Source: Hoeflea sp. YIM 152468
GTDB taxonomy: Bacteria > Pseudomonadota > Alphaproteobacteria > Rhizobiales > Rhizobiaceae
DNA length: 64,000 bases
NCBI RefSeq assembly: GCF_029210485.1
Contig: NZ_JARGET010000038.1
Coordinates: forward strand, 186,001 to 250,000
Reading direction: 5' to 3'
Below the pieces are notes generated by a model that made no database searches, was not told where the DNA came from, and worked only from the letters and a program-made list of their open reading frames with translations. Position numbers and translations under genes: made by a program. Below, one piece after another: positions 26,923 to 36,475 of the stretch; positions within the stretch are counted from its first letter, which is position 1; every line of letters starts with the position of its first letter.

Positions 26923-27809
26923 CAGGCAGGTCTCCCAAACAGCCCTTCAGGCTTGATCATCAGCACGATTGCCATGATGACGAAAATCACGACGGCTGAT
27001 CCTTCGGGATAGAACACCCGCGTCAGACCCTCGATGAGGCCGAGCATATAGCCGGTCACGATGGCGCCCATGATCGACCCCATGCCGCCGATCACCACCA
27101 CTGCGAAGACGACGATGATCAACTGCTCGCCCATGGTCGGGTTGACCGAATAGATCGGGGCGGCCAGCACGCCTGCGAACCCGGCCAGCGCCACGCCGAA
27201 CCCGTAGGTCAGCATGATCATCAGCGGCACGTTCACACCAAAGGCGCCGACCAGAATCGGATTTTCCGTCGCCGCGCGCAGATAGGCGCCCAGCCGGGTC
27301 TTTTCGATCATGAACCAGGTCCCGAAGCACACCAGAACAGAGGCGGCGACGACCCATGCGCGATAATTGGGCAGGAACATGAAGCCGAGATTGTGCCCGC
27401 CCGACAACAGATCGGGAATTTGATAGGGCAGACCGGAAATGCCGTAATAATTGCGGAACAGGCCCTGAATGATCAGCGCCAGACCAAACGTCAGCAACAA
27501 GCCGTAGAGATGATCGAGATGATAGAGCCGCGACAGCATGGTGCGTTCCAGCACGATGCCGAAGGCCCCGACGATCAGCGGCGCCAGGATCAGTGCAGGC
27601 CAGTAGCCAATGCCGAGATAGTGCAACAGCATCCAGGCCGCAAAGGCGCCCGCCATGTACAGCGCACCATGGGCAAAATTGATGATGTTGAGCAGTCCGA
27701 AGATCACGGCCAAACCGAGCGACAGAACCGCATAGAACGACCCGTTGATCAGCCCCAACAAGAGTTGGCCCAGCAGAACCTGCGGTGGTACTCCCAATAA
27801 CTCGAACAT
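26922..27809 (-). CDS. livH: Branched-chain amino acid-type ABC transporter permease (LivH)
   Basis: 295 aa. LivH hallmarks: GLINGSFYAVLSLGLAVIFG, NIINFAHGALYM, RAATENPILVGAFGVNV and GGMGSIMGAIVTGYMLG. The ATG at 27809 begins MFELLGVPPQ, in line with family start points; a longer frame from 27854 would extend toward the binding-protein stop. Pairs with LivM in the membrane. Confidence 0.91.
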   Translation of the reverse strand: MFELLGVPPQVLLGQLLLGLINGSFYAVLSLGLAVIFGLLNIINFAHGALYMAGAFAAWMLLHYLGIGYWPALILAPLIVGAFGIVLERTMLSRLYHLDHLYGLLLTFGLALIIQGLFRNYYGISGLPYQIPDLLSGGHNLGFMFLPNYRAWVVAASVLVCFGTWFMIEKTRLGAYLRAATENPILVGAFGVNVPLMIMLTYGFGVALAGFAGVLAAPIYSVNPTMGEQLIIVVFAVVVIGGMGSIMGAIVTGYMLGLIEGLTRVFYPEGSAVVIFVIMAIVLMIKPEGLFGRPA

Positions 27810-27884
27810 GTTTTGGCCCTGTTGCGCGGTTTCGTGAAAGACTGTCCGCCCCACCTCATCGGCGGGGCGGACAGGGTGCCGGGT

Positions 27885-29087
27885 TTACATCTTGGTGAAG
27901 TCGCACTCGTCGAGCATCGGCAGGAAGGCTTCGTCGCCGGTGATGGAAGAGATCTGGTTGTAGAGATCCCATTCACCTTCCGACTGGTCGGGTGACTTGA
28001 CTTCGAACAGATACATGTCGTGAATTGCACGACCGTCGCCGCGCACGGTGACCTTGCCAAAGAGCGGATCGTTGAATTCCATCTCTTTCATCTTGGCGAC
28101 GACGGCCTTGCCGTCATCCGCGCTGCCTACGGCCTCGACTGCGGCCAGATAGGCCATCGTCCCGGAATAGACCCCGGCCTGAACCATTGTCGGCTGCGCG
28201 CCGTGGATGTCCATGAACCGCTTGGACCATGCGCGGGTGTCGTCGTTCTGATCCCAGTAGAAGGCTTCGGTCAGCGACAGTCCCTGTGCGGTCTCTGCCC
28301 CCAGTGCATGCACGTCGGTGACGAAGAACAGCAAGGCCGCCATTTTCTGTCCGGCCTGCGTGATGCCGAATTCCGACGCCTGCTTGATCGCGTTGACGGT
28401 ATCGCCGCCGGCATTTGCCAGACCGATCACGTCGGCGCCGCTGCCCTGTGCCTGAAGCAGGAAGGAGGAGAAATCCTGCGCCGGGAACGGCACGTTGACC
28501 TTGCCGACAACTTCGCCGCCACTGTTCTCGACGACCCGGATGGTGTTTTCCTCAAGCGAATGGCCGAACGCGTAGTCAGCGGTCAGGAAGAACCATTTCT
28601 TGCCGCCCGCCTTGGTCATGGCGGCGCCAGTGCCGGTGGCAAGCGCAGCCGTGTCATAGGTCCAGTGGACTGTCGTCGGGCGGCACTGTTCGCGGGTCAG
28701 CGAGGTGGAACCCGCACCCGAATCGATCAGAACGCCGTTCTTTTCAGTGGTGATGTCTGCCACGGCCAGTGCGACGGACGACGTCGGCACGTCGAGAATC
28801 GCGTTCACGCCGTCCACGTCATACCATTGACGCGCAATGTTGGAGCCGATGTCGGGCTTGTTCTGGTGATCGGCCGAGATGATTTCGACCTTCATCCCCT
28901 TGTCGGCAGCCTTGAAATCCTCGACGGCCATGCGTGCGGCCACGACCGAGCCTTCGCCGGACAGGTCTGCATAGATGCCCGAACGGTCGTTGAGCACGCC
29001 GAGCTTGACAGCGATCTCCTGCGCCAGCGCCGGGGAACCGGTCATCGCCGCCCATGCAACGGAGCAGATAGCGAGTTTCCTGATCAT
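27885..29087 (-). CDS. ABC transporter substrate-binding protein (LivK/amide-binding type)
   Basis: 400 aa. Signal peptide MIRKLAICSVAWAAMTGSPALA (1-22), then IAVKLGVLNDRSGIYADLSGEGSV, typical of type I periplasmic binding proteins of the Liv family. Start at 29087 has AGGAGG seven bases upstream. The sequence IDSGAGSTSLTREQCRPTTVHWTYDTAALA is of the subgroup often annotated as generic Liv-like receptors rather than classical LivJ/LivK. Ligand not assignable. Confidence 0.9.
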   Translation of the reverse strand: MIRKLAICSVAWAAMTGSPALAQEIAVKLGVLNDRSGIYADLSGEGSVVAARMAVEDFKAADKGMKVEIISADHQNKPDIGSNIARQWYDVDGVNAILDVPTSSVALAVADITTEKNGVLIDSGAGSTSLTREQCRPTTVHWTYDTAALATGTGAAMTKAGGKKWFFLTADYAFGHSLEENTIRVVENSGGEVVGKVNVPFPAQDFSSFLLQAQGSGADVIGLANAGGDTVNAIKQASEFGITQAGQKMAALLFFVTDVHALGAETAQGLSLTEAFYWDQNDDTRAWSKRFMDIHGAQPTMVQAGVYSGTMAYLAAVEAVGSADDGKAVVAKMKEMEFNDPLFGKVTVRGDGRAIHDMYLFEVKSPDQSEGEWDLYNQISSITGDEAFLPMLDECDFTKM

Positions 29088-29140
29088 TTCTTTCCTCCTG
29101 ATTGTAGCGCGGATGCGCCGGTTGATTGGTGTCTGCTGGC

Positions 29141-29857
29141 TCACACACCCAGATAGTCGTGAAGTTTCTGGGTATTCTGTTCAAGCTCGCTGTTGGGAAT
29201 CATATCGACGACCTTTCCCTGATCGACAATATAATGCCGGTCAGCGACCGATGCGGCGAAGCGGAAGTTCTGCTCGACCAGCACGATGGTGAAGCCTTCC
29301 TCCTTGAGCGCGGCTATGGTGCGTCCGATTTGCTGGACGATGACGGGCGCCAGCCCTTCGGTGGGCTCGTCCAGCAGCAGCATCTTGGCGCCGGTGCGCA
29401 GAATGCGGGCGATCGCCAGCATCTGTTGCTCGCCGCCCGAAAGCTTGGTGCCTTGGCTGCTGGCGCGCCGTTCCTTGAGGTTGGGGAACAGATCGTAGAT
29501 CCGCTCAATGGACAGGCCACCCTCGGCGATGCGCGGCGGCAGCAGCAGGTTTTCCTCGACGCTCAGCGACGAGAAGATTCCGCGCTCCTCGGGACAAAGT
29601 GCGATGCCCAGCCGGGCGATATGCCGTGGCTGCATTCCGATCATTTCGGTTCCGGCAAATGTGACGGAACCGGTCCGCTTGGCCAAAATCCCCATGATCG
29701 CCAGCAATGTCGAGGTCTTACCCGCGCCATTGCGGCCCAGCAGCGTGACAACCTCGCCCTGATGCACCTCGAAATTGATCCCGTGCAGAACATGGCTTTC
29801 GCCATACCAGCCCTGAAGGTCGCTGACTTTCAATAGCAGCTTCGCCGCGTCAGTCAT
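29141..29857 (-). CDS. livF: Branched-chain amino acid-type ABC transporter ATPase (LivF)
   Basis: 238 aa. Walker A GRNGAGKT, signature LSGGEQQMLAIARIL, Walker B LLLDEPTEGLAP, His-switch region VLVEQNF. LivF-specific features include the short size and LCPEERGIFSSLSVEENL. The ATG at 29857 overlaps the LivG stop by eight bases; the frame opens earlier, inside LivG. Confidence 0.93.
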   Translation of the reverse strand: MTDAAKLLLKVSDLQGWYGESHVLHGINFEVHQGEVVTLLGRNGAGKTSTLLAIMGILAKRTGSVTFAGTEMIGMQPRHIARLGIALCPEERGIFSSLSVEENLLLPPRIAEGGLSIERIYDLFPNLKERRASSQGTKLSGGEQQMLAIARILRTGAKMLLLDEPTEGLAPVIVQQIGRTIAALKEEGFTIVLVEQNFRFAASVADRHYIVDQGKVVDMIPNSELEQNTQKLHDYLGV

Positions 29858-30599
29858 GGCTTGCTCCGATATAGGCCTCAATCACTTCGGGGGTCTTCGA
29901 AATCTCGGCGTAAGTGCCTTCGGCAAGAATTTCGCCGCGCGCCAGCACGGTGATGCGGTCCGACAGGTCGGCCACCACAGACAAGTTGTGTTCCACCATC
30001 AGCACGGTGCGGTTGTTAGCGATCCGGCGGATCAGCTGAGAGATCAGCTCCACGTCCTCGCGCCCCATGCCCGCCATCGGTTCATCCAGCAGCAGCATGT
30101 CGGGGCTCAGCGCCAATGTGGTCGCGATTTCGAGCGCGCGCTTGCGGCCATAGGGCAAGGCAGCAGCACGTTCGTTGGTGAATTTGGTGAGCCCGACTTC
30201 GTCGATGTACTGCCGCGCCTGATCATCGAATTTCGACAGGATGCGGTCGGAGCGCCAAAAATCATAGCTTTCCCCGCGCGTCCGCTGCAACGCCACGCGC
30301 ACATTCTGCAAGACCGACAGATCCGGGAAAATGGCCGAGATCTGAAACGACCGCACCATGCCCAGCCGCGCGATTTCTGCGGGCTTCATCTGGGTGATGT
30401 CCCGCCCCTCGTAAGTGATGGTGCCGCGGGTGGGTTGCAGAAACTTGGTCAGCAGATTGAAACAGGTTGTCTTGCCGGCGCCATTGGGGCCGATCAGCGC
30501 GTGGATGGTACCCTTTTCGATCGATAGATTGACGTCGTTCACGGCAACGAAACCCTTGAACTCCTTCGTCAATCCTTTCGCTTGCAGCGCGATTGCCAT
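29850..30599 (-). CDS. livG: Branched-chain amino acid-type ABC transporter ATPase (LivG)
   Basis: 249 aa. Walker A GPNGAGKTT, Walker B LLLDEPMAGMG, and VRSFQISAIFPDLSVLQNV. The signature is degenerate (LPYGRKRALEIATTLA instead of LSYGQ/LSGGQ), which is common in LivG. First gene of the transporter operon; GGGGAA stands just before the ATG. Confidence 0.93.
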   Translation of the reverse strand: MAIALQAKGLTKEFKGFVAVNDVNLSIEKGTIHALIGPNGAGKTTCFNLLTKFLQPTRGTITYEGRDITQMKPAEIARLGMVRSFQISAIFPDLSVLQNVRVALQRTRGESYDFWRSDRILSKFDDQARQYIDEVGLTKFTNERAAALPYGRKRALEIATTLALSPDMLLLDEPMAGMGREDVELISQLIRRIANNRTVLMVEHNLSVVADLSDRITVLARGEILAEGTYAEISKTPEVIEAYIGASHD

Positions 30600-30928
30600 T
30601 CTTCCCCCACGTCGTGATTCGTCCTCGTGTCACGTGCGCAAGTTGCAAGGCCAGGCCGTGTCGAAGGGACAACTACTAGCATCTGGATACTGAATGTAAA
30701 CACAGATTTGACCTCGTCCGTGTTTCTTCGCAGACGAGGCCGGCGACGCCCACCTCTTGCACATTGCCTGCTGCGCCATTGCGCCCAACGGCAACCGCAG
30801 AACCGCGGCGATCATCAACGAACCAACACCGCGAAACGCTGAAATCGGGGACCAAGGTTCAGCTTCAGATGCCCGCCGACACGGCGGCTTCGCGCCAGAC
30901 CGGCATCGCGGCCGGGCGACATCGCGGG
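30600..30928. other. Intergenic region between hutD and the liv operon
   Basis: Both neighbours are on the minus strand, so this should contain the liv operon promoter. A frame on the plus strand (about 30730-30960) is open but matches no family and has no ribosome binding site. Nothing else recognised. Confidence 0.45.
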
Positions 30929-31516
30929 CTAGCCATCGGCGATGCAAAGCCTGATGGCATTGCTGTGATCGAGATAACGAAGGCCAATTTCGAGCACAGC
31001 ATCCCCCTGGGCAAGAGTAAGTGCCGCGTCTGTTGTGCCGGCAAAGGCAGTGTCACCTGTTGCCAAGCCGTGCGCGTTGACCATCGGCGCGCCTGACAAG
31101 ACGTGAAACGCCACGATGCCACGCGCAGGCGGCGCGACAACTTGTCGGAGCGGGCCCTGCTTGGCCATCACGTCTGCTTGGCAAAAGGCCGGATCGAACA
31201 TCAGGTTCAGATCCGTCAGCGAGCCGTCTTTCAGGCGCGCATGGACGTCCAAGCCGCCGTCAAAACGTAGGGGAGTCCAGGGTTCGGCCGCCATCGATCC
31301 GTCTGGATGCTGCAAGATCATCCCCCGGCCGGAAACAACCGTCAGGATGCGGACCAACCCGGCAAAATTGGAGAAGGCACCGTCTTGCGTCACATCTGCG
31401 CGGCTCAGTCTCCAGACGGATCTGTCACCCGCCATACCCATGGCAATTTCGCGCGTCCTGCCACCGCCGTTCTTCCAGGGAACTTCAACCAGACTTTCAC
31501 AGCGCAGAAATTTCAC
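30929..31516 (-). CDS. HutD family protein
   Basis: 195 aa cupin-like protein. HutD signature at the start (VPWKNGGGRTREIA) and later WRLSRADVTQDGAFSNFAG and VVSGRGM. HutD proteins are found with histidine utilisation genes and are thought to modulate that pathway, but no hutH/U/I/G is in this window, so it is an orphan here. Starts with GTG (31514-31516) preceded by AAGGGGAAG. Same strand and 65 bp downstream of the acyl-CoA dehydrogenase. Confidence 0.85.
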   Translation of the reverse strand: MKFLRCESLVEVPWKNGGGRTREIAMGMAGDRSVWRLSRADVTQDGAFSNFAGLVRILTVVSGRGMILQHPDGSMAAEPWTPLRFDGGLDVHARLKDGSLTDLNLMFDPAFCQADVMAKQGPLRQVVAPPARGIVAFHVLSGAPMVNAHGLATGDTAFAGTTDAALTLAQGDAVLEIGLRYLDHSNAIRLCIADG

Positions 31517-31581
31517 GGGACCACTTCCCCTTCGGATATCGAAGGTGCTTGCGGGTTTCAGTAGAGCAAATTCATGTGTCC

Positions 31582-32718
31582 TCAGGCAAGCAGACCGCGT
31601 GCGATGATGGTGCGCTGGATCTCCGATGATCCTTCATAGATGCGGAAAATCCGCAGGTCACGCAGGTAGCGCTCCAACGGGAAATCGCGGGTATAGCCGT
31701 ACCCGCCGTGGATTTGCAGCGCCGTGTCGGCAATGCGCCATGCCGCTTCGGTCGCGTAAAGCTTGGCGAAGGCGGATTCGGTCGAGTAACGTTGACCGGT
31801 TCCGCGCTTGACGGCCGCCTGCATCGACAGCGCCCGTGCGGCGGCGAGTTCGGTGGCGCTATCGGCCAGCATCCACTGCAGACCCTGGAAGTCGGAGATG
31901 GGGTTGCCGCCGACCTTGCGCTCCCTGGCGTAGGAAATCGCTGCCTGCAAGGCGGCGTTGGCGATCCCGGTTGCCTGCGCCGCCACTTCGATGCGGCCGT
32001 TGTCCAGAACCTTCATCGCCGTGCGGAATCCAGTCCCCTCGTCGCCCAGCCGGTTTGCCTCCGGCACCCAGCAATCAAAGCTGACACCAAACACGTGACC
32101 ACCCTTGAGGCCCATGGTTCGTTCATGCGGCGCAACATCTATGCCTGGGCTTGTTTTCGGTTCGACGATGAAAGCGCTGACGCCGCGCGCGCCGGCATTC
32201 TTGTCGGTCTTGGCATACACCACGATGAAATCCGCGGCCCCGGCATTGGAAATGAAACACTTGGAGCCCTTGATCCGGTATCCGTCGTTTTCACGCACTG
32301 CGTAGGTTGTCATATCCGCGGGATTGGAGCCCGCTTGCGGTTCGGTCAGCGCAAAGGCCCCCAATGCCACCCCGGCCGCCGCATCGGGCAGGAAGCGCGC
32401 CTGCAACCGAGCGTCTCCACCGAGCAAAATGGAATCGGTTGCCAGGAAATGCGCTGTCAACATCGACGCTGTCGACCCGCAGGCGCCCGCGACGGCCTCG
32501 ACCGCAGCATAAAGGGCGGGACCCGAAAGGCCGATGCCGCCCATCTCTTCAGGCAAGTTCAGACCCAGCAAACCCAATTCGGCCATGGCCGGCAAATGAA
32601 GTGTGGCGAATATCGAATCTTCATCCAGTTTCGCGGCCTGTGGAGCCAGCACTTCAGCACAAAACCGTTCGATCTGGTCGATAACGGCCCGTTCGTCCTC
32701 GGAAATGGGATAGGTCAT
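31582..32718 (-). CDS. Acyl-CoA dehydrogenase
   Basis: 378 aa, normal family length. FAD/substrate blocks: FALTEPQAGSNPADM, KGSKCFISNAG, then QIHGGYGYTRDFPLERYLRDLR and the IYEGSSEIQR segment with the expected catalytic glutamate. Oxidises an acyl-CoA to the enoyl-CoA, passing electrons to ETF. Its start overlaps the CoA-transferase stop as ATGA, so the two act on the same substrate: CoA is transferred to an acid, then the thioester is oxidised. Substrate unknown, possibly a short dicarboxylic or branched acid. Confidence 0.92.
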   Translation of the reverse strand: MTYPISEDERAVIDQIERFCAEVLAPQAAKLDEDSIFATLHLPAMAELGLLGLNLPEEMGGIGLSGPALYAAVEAVAGACGSTASMLTAHFLATDSILLGGDARLQARFLPDAAAGVALGAFALTEPQAGSNPADMTTYAVRENDGYRIKGSKCFISNAGAADFIVVYAKTDKNAGARGVSAFIVEPKTSPGIDVAPHERTMGLKGGHVFGVSFDCWVPEANRLGDEGTGFRTAMKVLDNGRIEVAAQATGIANAALQAAISYARERKVGGNPISDFQGLQWMLADSATELAAARALSMQAAVKRGTGQRYSTESAFAKLYATEAAWRIADTALQIHGGYGYTRDFPLERYLRDLRIFRIYEGSSEIQRTIIARGLLA

Positions 32719-33890
32719 TGGGTCACTCCCTTGTCGAGACCTGCAAGAATTTCATCGGCGTCGGCATTCAGTCCAGGCGCTGCCACACGGCCACCGCGCG
32801 GCGCAGCGCCAAAATGCACCGGTTGCTCCGGCACATTGAGATGACCGAGCACAGGATGCAGGACCGCTGATGCCAGACCGCGCTCGATCGCTTGTGGCGA
32901 CGCCCAGGCCTGCGCGATCGATTGGATTTCGGAGGCGGGAATTCCGGCGCCGGACAGGCTGGCGACAATCTGTTTGACGGTCCGGCCACCGGCCCAGCGG
33001 TCGATCCGCTCCGCCAGTGCGGGTTCATTCTTGCGGCGCAAGCTGTCCGAAGCAAATCTCGCATCCGCGGCCAGTTCCGGTTGTTCAATGACATCGCAGA
33101 ACGTGGCGAACAGGCGGTCATTGAGAACCGCTACGGCGAAATGCCCGTCCCTTGCGGGATAGGTGCCGAACGGCGCCGAAAGCGAATGACGGTTGCCGGT
33201 GCGAGTCGGTGCCTCTCCACCCATCAATGTGCGGCAGGCCAGCAATGGCATCATCGCGGTCAGCGAATCATAAAGCGCGACATCCACATATTGCCCCTTG
33301 CCGGTCCGGCTGCGGTCGAACAGGGCCACCACCGTCCCCCAGGCGGCAAACAGCCCGCCGGCAACATCGCCCAGCGCCTCGCCGATCATTGTGGGGGAGC
33401 CGCCGGGCTCACCGGTCACATCCATCAGGCCGCTCATGGCCTGAATGATGATGTCATAGGCCGGCTTTGCGGCGTTGGCGCCGGTCTGGCCGAAGCCTGA
33501 AACCGACACATAGACCAGGCCTGGAAATTCGCTGCGCAAGGCATCCACCCCAAGTCCCAGTTTCTCCATCACACCGGGTCTGAAGTTTTCGACAAGCACA
33601 TCGGTTTCGCGCAACAGCTTCTTGATCGTGGCAATATCATCGTGTGACTTCAGATCCAGAACGATCGATCGCTTGCCCCGGTTCATGGCCTGGAACAGCA
33701 GGCTTTCGCCCTTATGGAAAGGCCCGACATGACGGTAGTCGTCGCCATGGGCTGCTTCCACCTTGATCACGTCGGCCCCCAGGTCTGCCATCAGGGCCGT
33801 GCAATACGGCCCGGCCAGAACGCGGGTGAAATCCAGAACTCGCACACCTTCGAGAGGTTTGGTGGTTGGGGCTGCTGCGGCTTCTTGCAT
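32715..33890 (-). CDS. CaiB/BaiF family CoA-transferase (class III)
   Basis: 391 aa. Starts with VRVLDFTRVLAGPYCTALMADLGADVIKVE, the family N-terminus, followed by NRGKRSIVLDLK and ENFRPGVMEKLG. Asp175 in GEALGDVAGG is the expected nucleophile. Moves CoA from a donor such as succinyl-CoA to a carboxylic acid. Coupled by ATGA overlap to the acyl-CoA dehydrogenase and divergent from a LysR regulator, a common catabolic arrangement. Confidence 0.92.
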   Translation of the reverse strand: MQEAAAAPTTKPLEGVRVLDFTRVLAGPYCTALMADLGADVIKVEAAHGDDYRHVGPFHKGESLLFQAMNRGKRSIVLDLKSHDDIATIKKLLRETDVLVENFRPGVMEKLGLGVDALRSEFPGLVYVSVSGFGQTGANAAKPAYDIIIQAMSGLMDVTGEPGGSPTMIGEALGDVAGGLFAAWGTVVALFDRSRTGKGQYVDVALYDSLTAMMPLLACRTLMGGEAPTRTGNRHSLSAPFGTYPARDGHFAVAVLNDRLFATFCDVIEQPELAADARFASDSLRRKNEPALAERIDRWAGGRTVKQIVASLSGAGIPASEIQSIAQAWASPQAIERGLASAVLHPVLGHLNVPEQPVHFGAAPRGGRVAAPGLNADADEILAGLDKGVTQ

Positions 33891-33935
33891 TGAAATCTCC
33901 GGCTTTGCAGACTGGAGATTAGGGCAGATGGTGCT

Positions 33936-33949
33936 ATAGTAACAAATAT
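33936..33949. promoter_or_regulatory. Possible LysR operator in divergent promoter
   Basis: The 80-bp gap between the CoA-transferase and the lysR gene is AT-rich and contains ATAGTAACAAATAT, a loose ATA-N8-TAT dyad as expected of T-N11-A LysR sites. The match is weak. Confidence 0.3.
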
Positions 33950-33970
33950 CAAAAAAACATATGGCAATAG

Positions 33971-34864
33971 ATGAAACCTATACCTGTAACCATGCGGCAG
34001 ATCGACTATGTGATTGCCGCCGCCGACGGTGGCAGCACAGCCGCCGCCGCCCGGCTGCTGAACGTGTCACAGCCCTCCGTGTCGATGGCGATCGCCAAAC
34101 TGGAGGCTCACCTCGGTCGTCCCCTGTTTGCGCGAACTTCCGGGCAGGGCGTGGCGCTGACATCCTACGGGCAGCGTAAACTTGGCGAGTTCAGAACTTT
34201 GCGCGCACAGGCTCAGCAGGTTCTCGCCGGACACAGTCCCGAGCGCGAGATTCTGGATCTGGGGGTTTTCTCAACCCTGGGCCCACGCTATGCGCCATCT
34301 CTGGTTCGCGGGTTTCAGGAGACGTATCCGAATACCCATATTCGCCTGCACGAAGAAAATCTCGACACCTTGTCTGATTGGCTGGAGACCGGGCAAATCG
34401 ATGTGGCGCTGACCTACGAGTTCGGCCTGCCGTCAAACCTCGAAATCACGCCGCTTGCCGATGTGCGCCCCTATGGCCTTCTGCCGGGCTCGCACCGTCT
34501 GGCGGGCCGGACGTCCGTGAGCATGGCCGAGCTGTTGCAGGATCCGCTGATTCTGATGAGCCTGCCGCACAGTCGCGGATATTTTCTCACCCTGGCTCAA
34601 ATGCATGGCATCAGCCCCAGAATTGCCTATGAAACCGGCTCGGTCGAAATGCTTCGGTCGATGGTGGCAAACCGTTTGGGCGTCGGGCTGCTGGCGACCG
34701 ATATCCCGCACCAGACCGCCTATGATTGCCAACCCGTCCTTCGGATGCCGCTTGTGGGAAATCTGGCGCCGCACCGGATTGCGCTGGCGAGATCGGGGCG
34801 ATTGCGCCCAGGCCCTCTGGTGGACCTGTTTTGTCAATTTGCAGTGCATTACTTCAAAGCCTGA
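33971..34864 (+). CDS. LysR-family transcriptional regulator
   Basis: 297 aa. N-terminal winged HTH (about 8-66): MRQIDYVIAAADGGSTAAAARLLNVSQPSVSMAIAKLEAHLGRPLF-type sequence, then an effector-binding domain with the conserved RSMVANRLGVGLLATD block. Divergent from the CaiB/acyl-CoA dehydrogenase operon across 80 bp, so it very likely controls that operon in response to its substrate. Confidence 0.92.
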   Translation: MKPIPVTMRQIDYVIAAADGGSTAAAARLLNVSQPSVSMAIAKLEAHLGRPLFARTSGQGVALTSYGQRKLGEFRTLRAQAQQVLAGHSPEREILDLGVFSTLGPRYAPSLVRGFQETYPNTHIRLHEENLDTLSDWLETGQIDVALTYEFGLPSNLEITPLADVRPYGLLPGSHRLAGRTSVSMAELLQDPLILMSLPHSRGYFLTLAQMHGISPRIAYETGSVEMLRSMVANRLGVGLLATDIPHQTAYDCQPVLRMPLVGNLAPHRIALARSGRLRPGPLVDLFCQFAVHYFKA

Positions 34865-35008
34865 TCAAGTCTGCGGGCGCAGGCGAGCCGGCAAGGTTTC
34901 CGGTCTGCCGCAATTGGCGACAACGGTCCCGGTCAATCCAGCCGCAACCAAAATGCGTCTTAACCGTTTTTCTCTCATCAACCCCGTTTGAGAAAAGGAT
35001 CTGGACCC

Positions 35009-35362
35009 ATGATCGATTATCCGCATCAGCCTGCAGTCGGCTCTCTCGGCGAACCTGTGTCGCCGCACCAACCCGCTGGTGATCTCAAAACATACCGGCT
35101 GGAGCCAAGCGCCCGGCCGGACGATCCGCGATGGGACAATGCGCCCAATCACGGCGTCGTCCGGGTTCGCGCCTTTTCGCCCGCCGATGCCCGCATCGTT
35201 GCCGCTGAAGCCGAAGTCGATTTTCTCGATATCGACGCCAAGCCGGGAGACGGAACAACCACCGATTTCGCCAGCGCCTTTCGCGACGACAAGCTCTATC
35301 ACGTCAGCCTTGATGAGGAAGGCCGAGTGCAGGGGCCGCGCGGGCTGATCCGGGAAGCATGA
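35009..35362 (+). CDS. Small acidic hypothetical protein
   Basis: 117 aa, not recognised. Starts MIDYPHQPAVGSLGEP; Asp/Pro-rich, with a more regular C-terminal part (VRVRAFSPADARIVAAEAEVDFLDID, then DKLYHVSLDEEG). AGGA lies nine bases before the ATG. No signal peptide or membrane segment. GC-rich codon use like the flanking genes supports a real gene. Confidence 0.6.
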   Translation: MIDYPHQPAVGSLGEPVSPHQPAGDLKTYRLEPSARPDDPRWDNAPNHGVVRVRAFSPADARIVAAEAEVDFLDIDAKPGDGTTTDFASAFRDDKLYHVSLDEEGRVQGPRGLIREA

Positions 35363-35612
35363 GGCAGCGCCGCCTTCGGCCTGATCATCGCCCTTGCCGA
35401 GGTTAAAGGGCCACACTGCCGAGCCCTGTCGCAATCTGCAGAGGCATCGGGGCTAGCCGGGCTATTCGGACATTGCCCGCTCTCCTGATCCAAGGCCCGC
35501 ATATCGGTCGGGTCGCCGCACGGGCGATCGGGGACAGTGGTGCCCGTTGATACTCCTGATCCTTCAGCGGAAGTGCGGCGGCAACCCGCGCCACAACTCT
35601 CGTCTGATGGCG

Positions 35613-35831
35613 CTACCCCACGTCACCGCGCTTCTCGATCACACCGAAATCGCTGGATTTTTCGTGCGCCTCGGCTATCTCGACACCTTCGGCGGCAAGG
35701 CCGCGGCGCAGCAGCTCGCGCACCGCGGATGCGCGGCTCGGCATGCGCTGCTGAAAACGCCAGTCGTCCAGGGCGCTCAGCTCCTCTGGAGAGACCATGA
35801 TCTGAAGGCGTTCATTTCTTTCGCGGTACAT
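35613..35831 (-). CDS. Ribbon-helix-helix (CopG/Arc-like) small protein
   Basis: 72 aa. RLQIMVSPEELSALDDWRFQQRMPSRASAVRELLRRGLAAEG fits the RHH pattern: a beta strand, then two helices with the S-R-A-x-AVREL turn. Probably a DNA-binding regulator. No toxin gene is adjacent, so an antitoxin role is not supported. The start follows CGGGG at a spacing of about eight bases. Confidence 0.65.
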   Translation of the reverse strand: MYRERNERLQIMVSPEELSALDDWRFQQRMPSRASAVRELLRRGLAAEGVEIAEAHEKSSDFGVIEKRGDVG

Positions 35832-36052
35832 CTGCTGAACCCCGGAGTTAAAGTGGCTTCCTGCTGTATGTTAGTAAGTGCCGTTATGTTTTCAAGTCAC
35901 TAAATTTGGGGTGTTGGACCCTTGTGCGTCCGAACCACAACCGTGGCCTTTATAATGTTGTATTTTTCCATCATCATCGAAACCGGCTGCACAACTAACC
36001 GGCAATTGCCCTGAGGCTTCACGATCAATTGTCGGTGACGAAGGAAGTAGAC

Positions 36053-36475
36053 ATGGAGAGAACTCCGAAAATTCTGGTTTTTGCCGATGAGCCGATGTTC
36101 ATTGTCACCATGTTGTCCGAACTCGAAGATCGTGGCTTCGCCGTTGTGCCGATGAAACCCGGTGGACGCGAAACATGGCCGCAGCTGCAGGACATTGATG
36201 CAGCCGTGTTCGATCTTCATCAGCCCAACGAAACTGCGGTGCACTTGGCTCTGAAGCTTCGCCGGTCGACCATCCCTGTGATCACGCTTGGCAACGGGCC
36301 ATCGGTCCATTCCGCCCGGCTCGCCGGGGACGACCTGCGCTTTTCCAAACCGGTCGACTATGACCGGCTCGCTGATCGTCTCTACCAGCTGGCCAGCCAG
36401 CCTCTCGCCATTGCTCTTCAGGGAAACGCAGGTGCAATCCAGCGGTCCTGCACTGCCTTCGCGGAAGAGCATTAG
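36053..36475 (+). CDS. Stand-alone response-regulator receiver protein
   Basis: 140 aa CheY-like domain without output domain. ILVFADEPMF places acidic residues at 12-13, Asp54 in AVFDLHQP is the likely phospho-acceptor, Thr78 and Lys99 (FSKP) complete the active site. AGGA stands seven bases before the ATG at 36053. No histidine kinase is adjacent; such single-domain receivers in rhizobia often work with HWE-type kinases elsewhere. A rhizobial repeat-like sequence follows the stop. Confidence 0.8.
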   Translation: MERTPKILVFADEPMFIVTMLSELEDRGFAVVPMKPGGRETWPQLQDIDAAVFDLHQPNETAVHLALKLRRSTIPVITLGNGPSVHSARLAGDDLRFSKPVDYDRLADRLYQLASQPLAIALQGNAGAIQRSCTAFAEEH

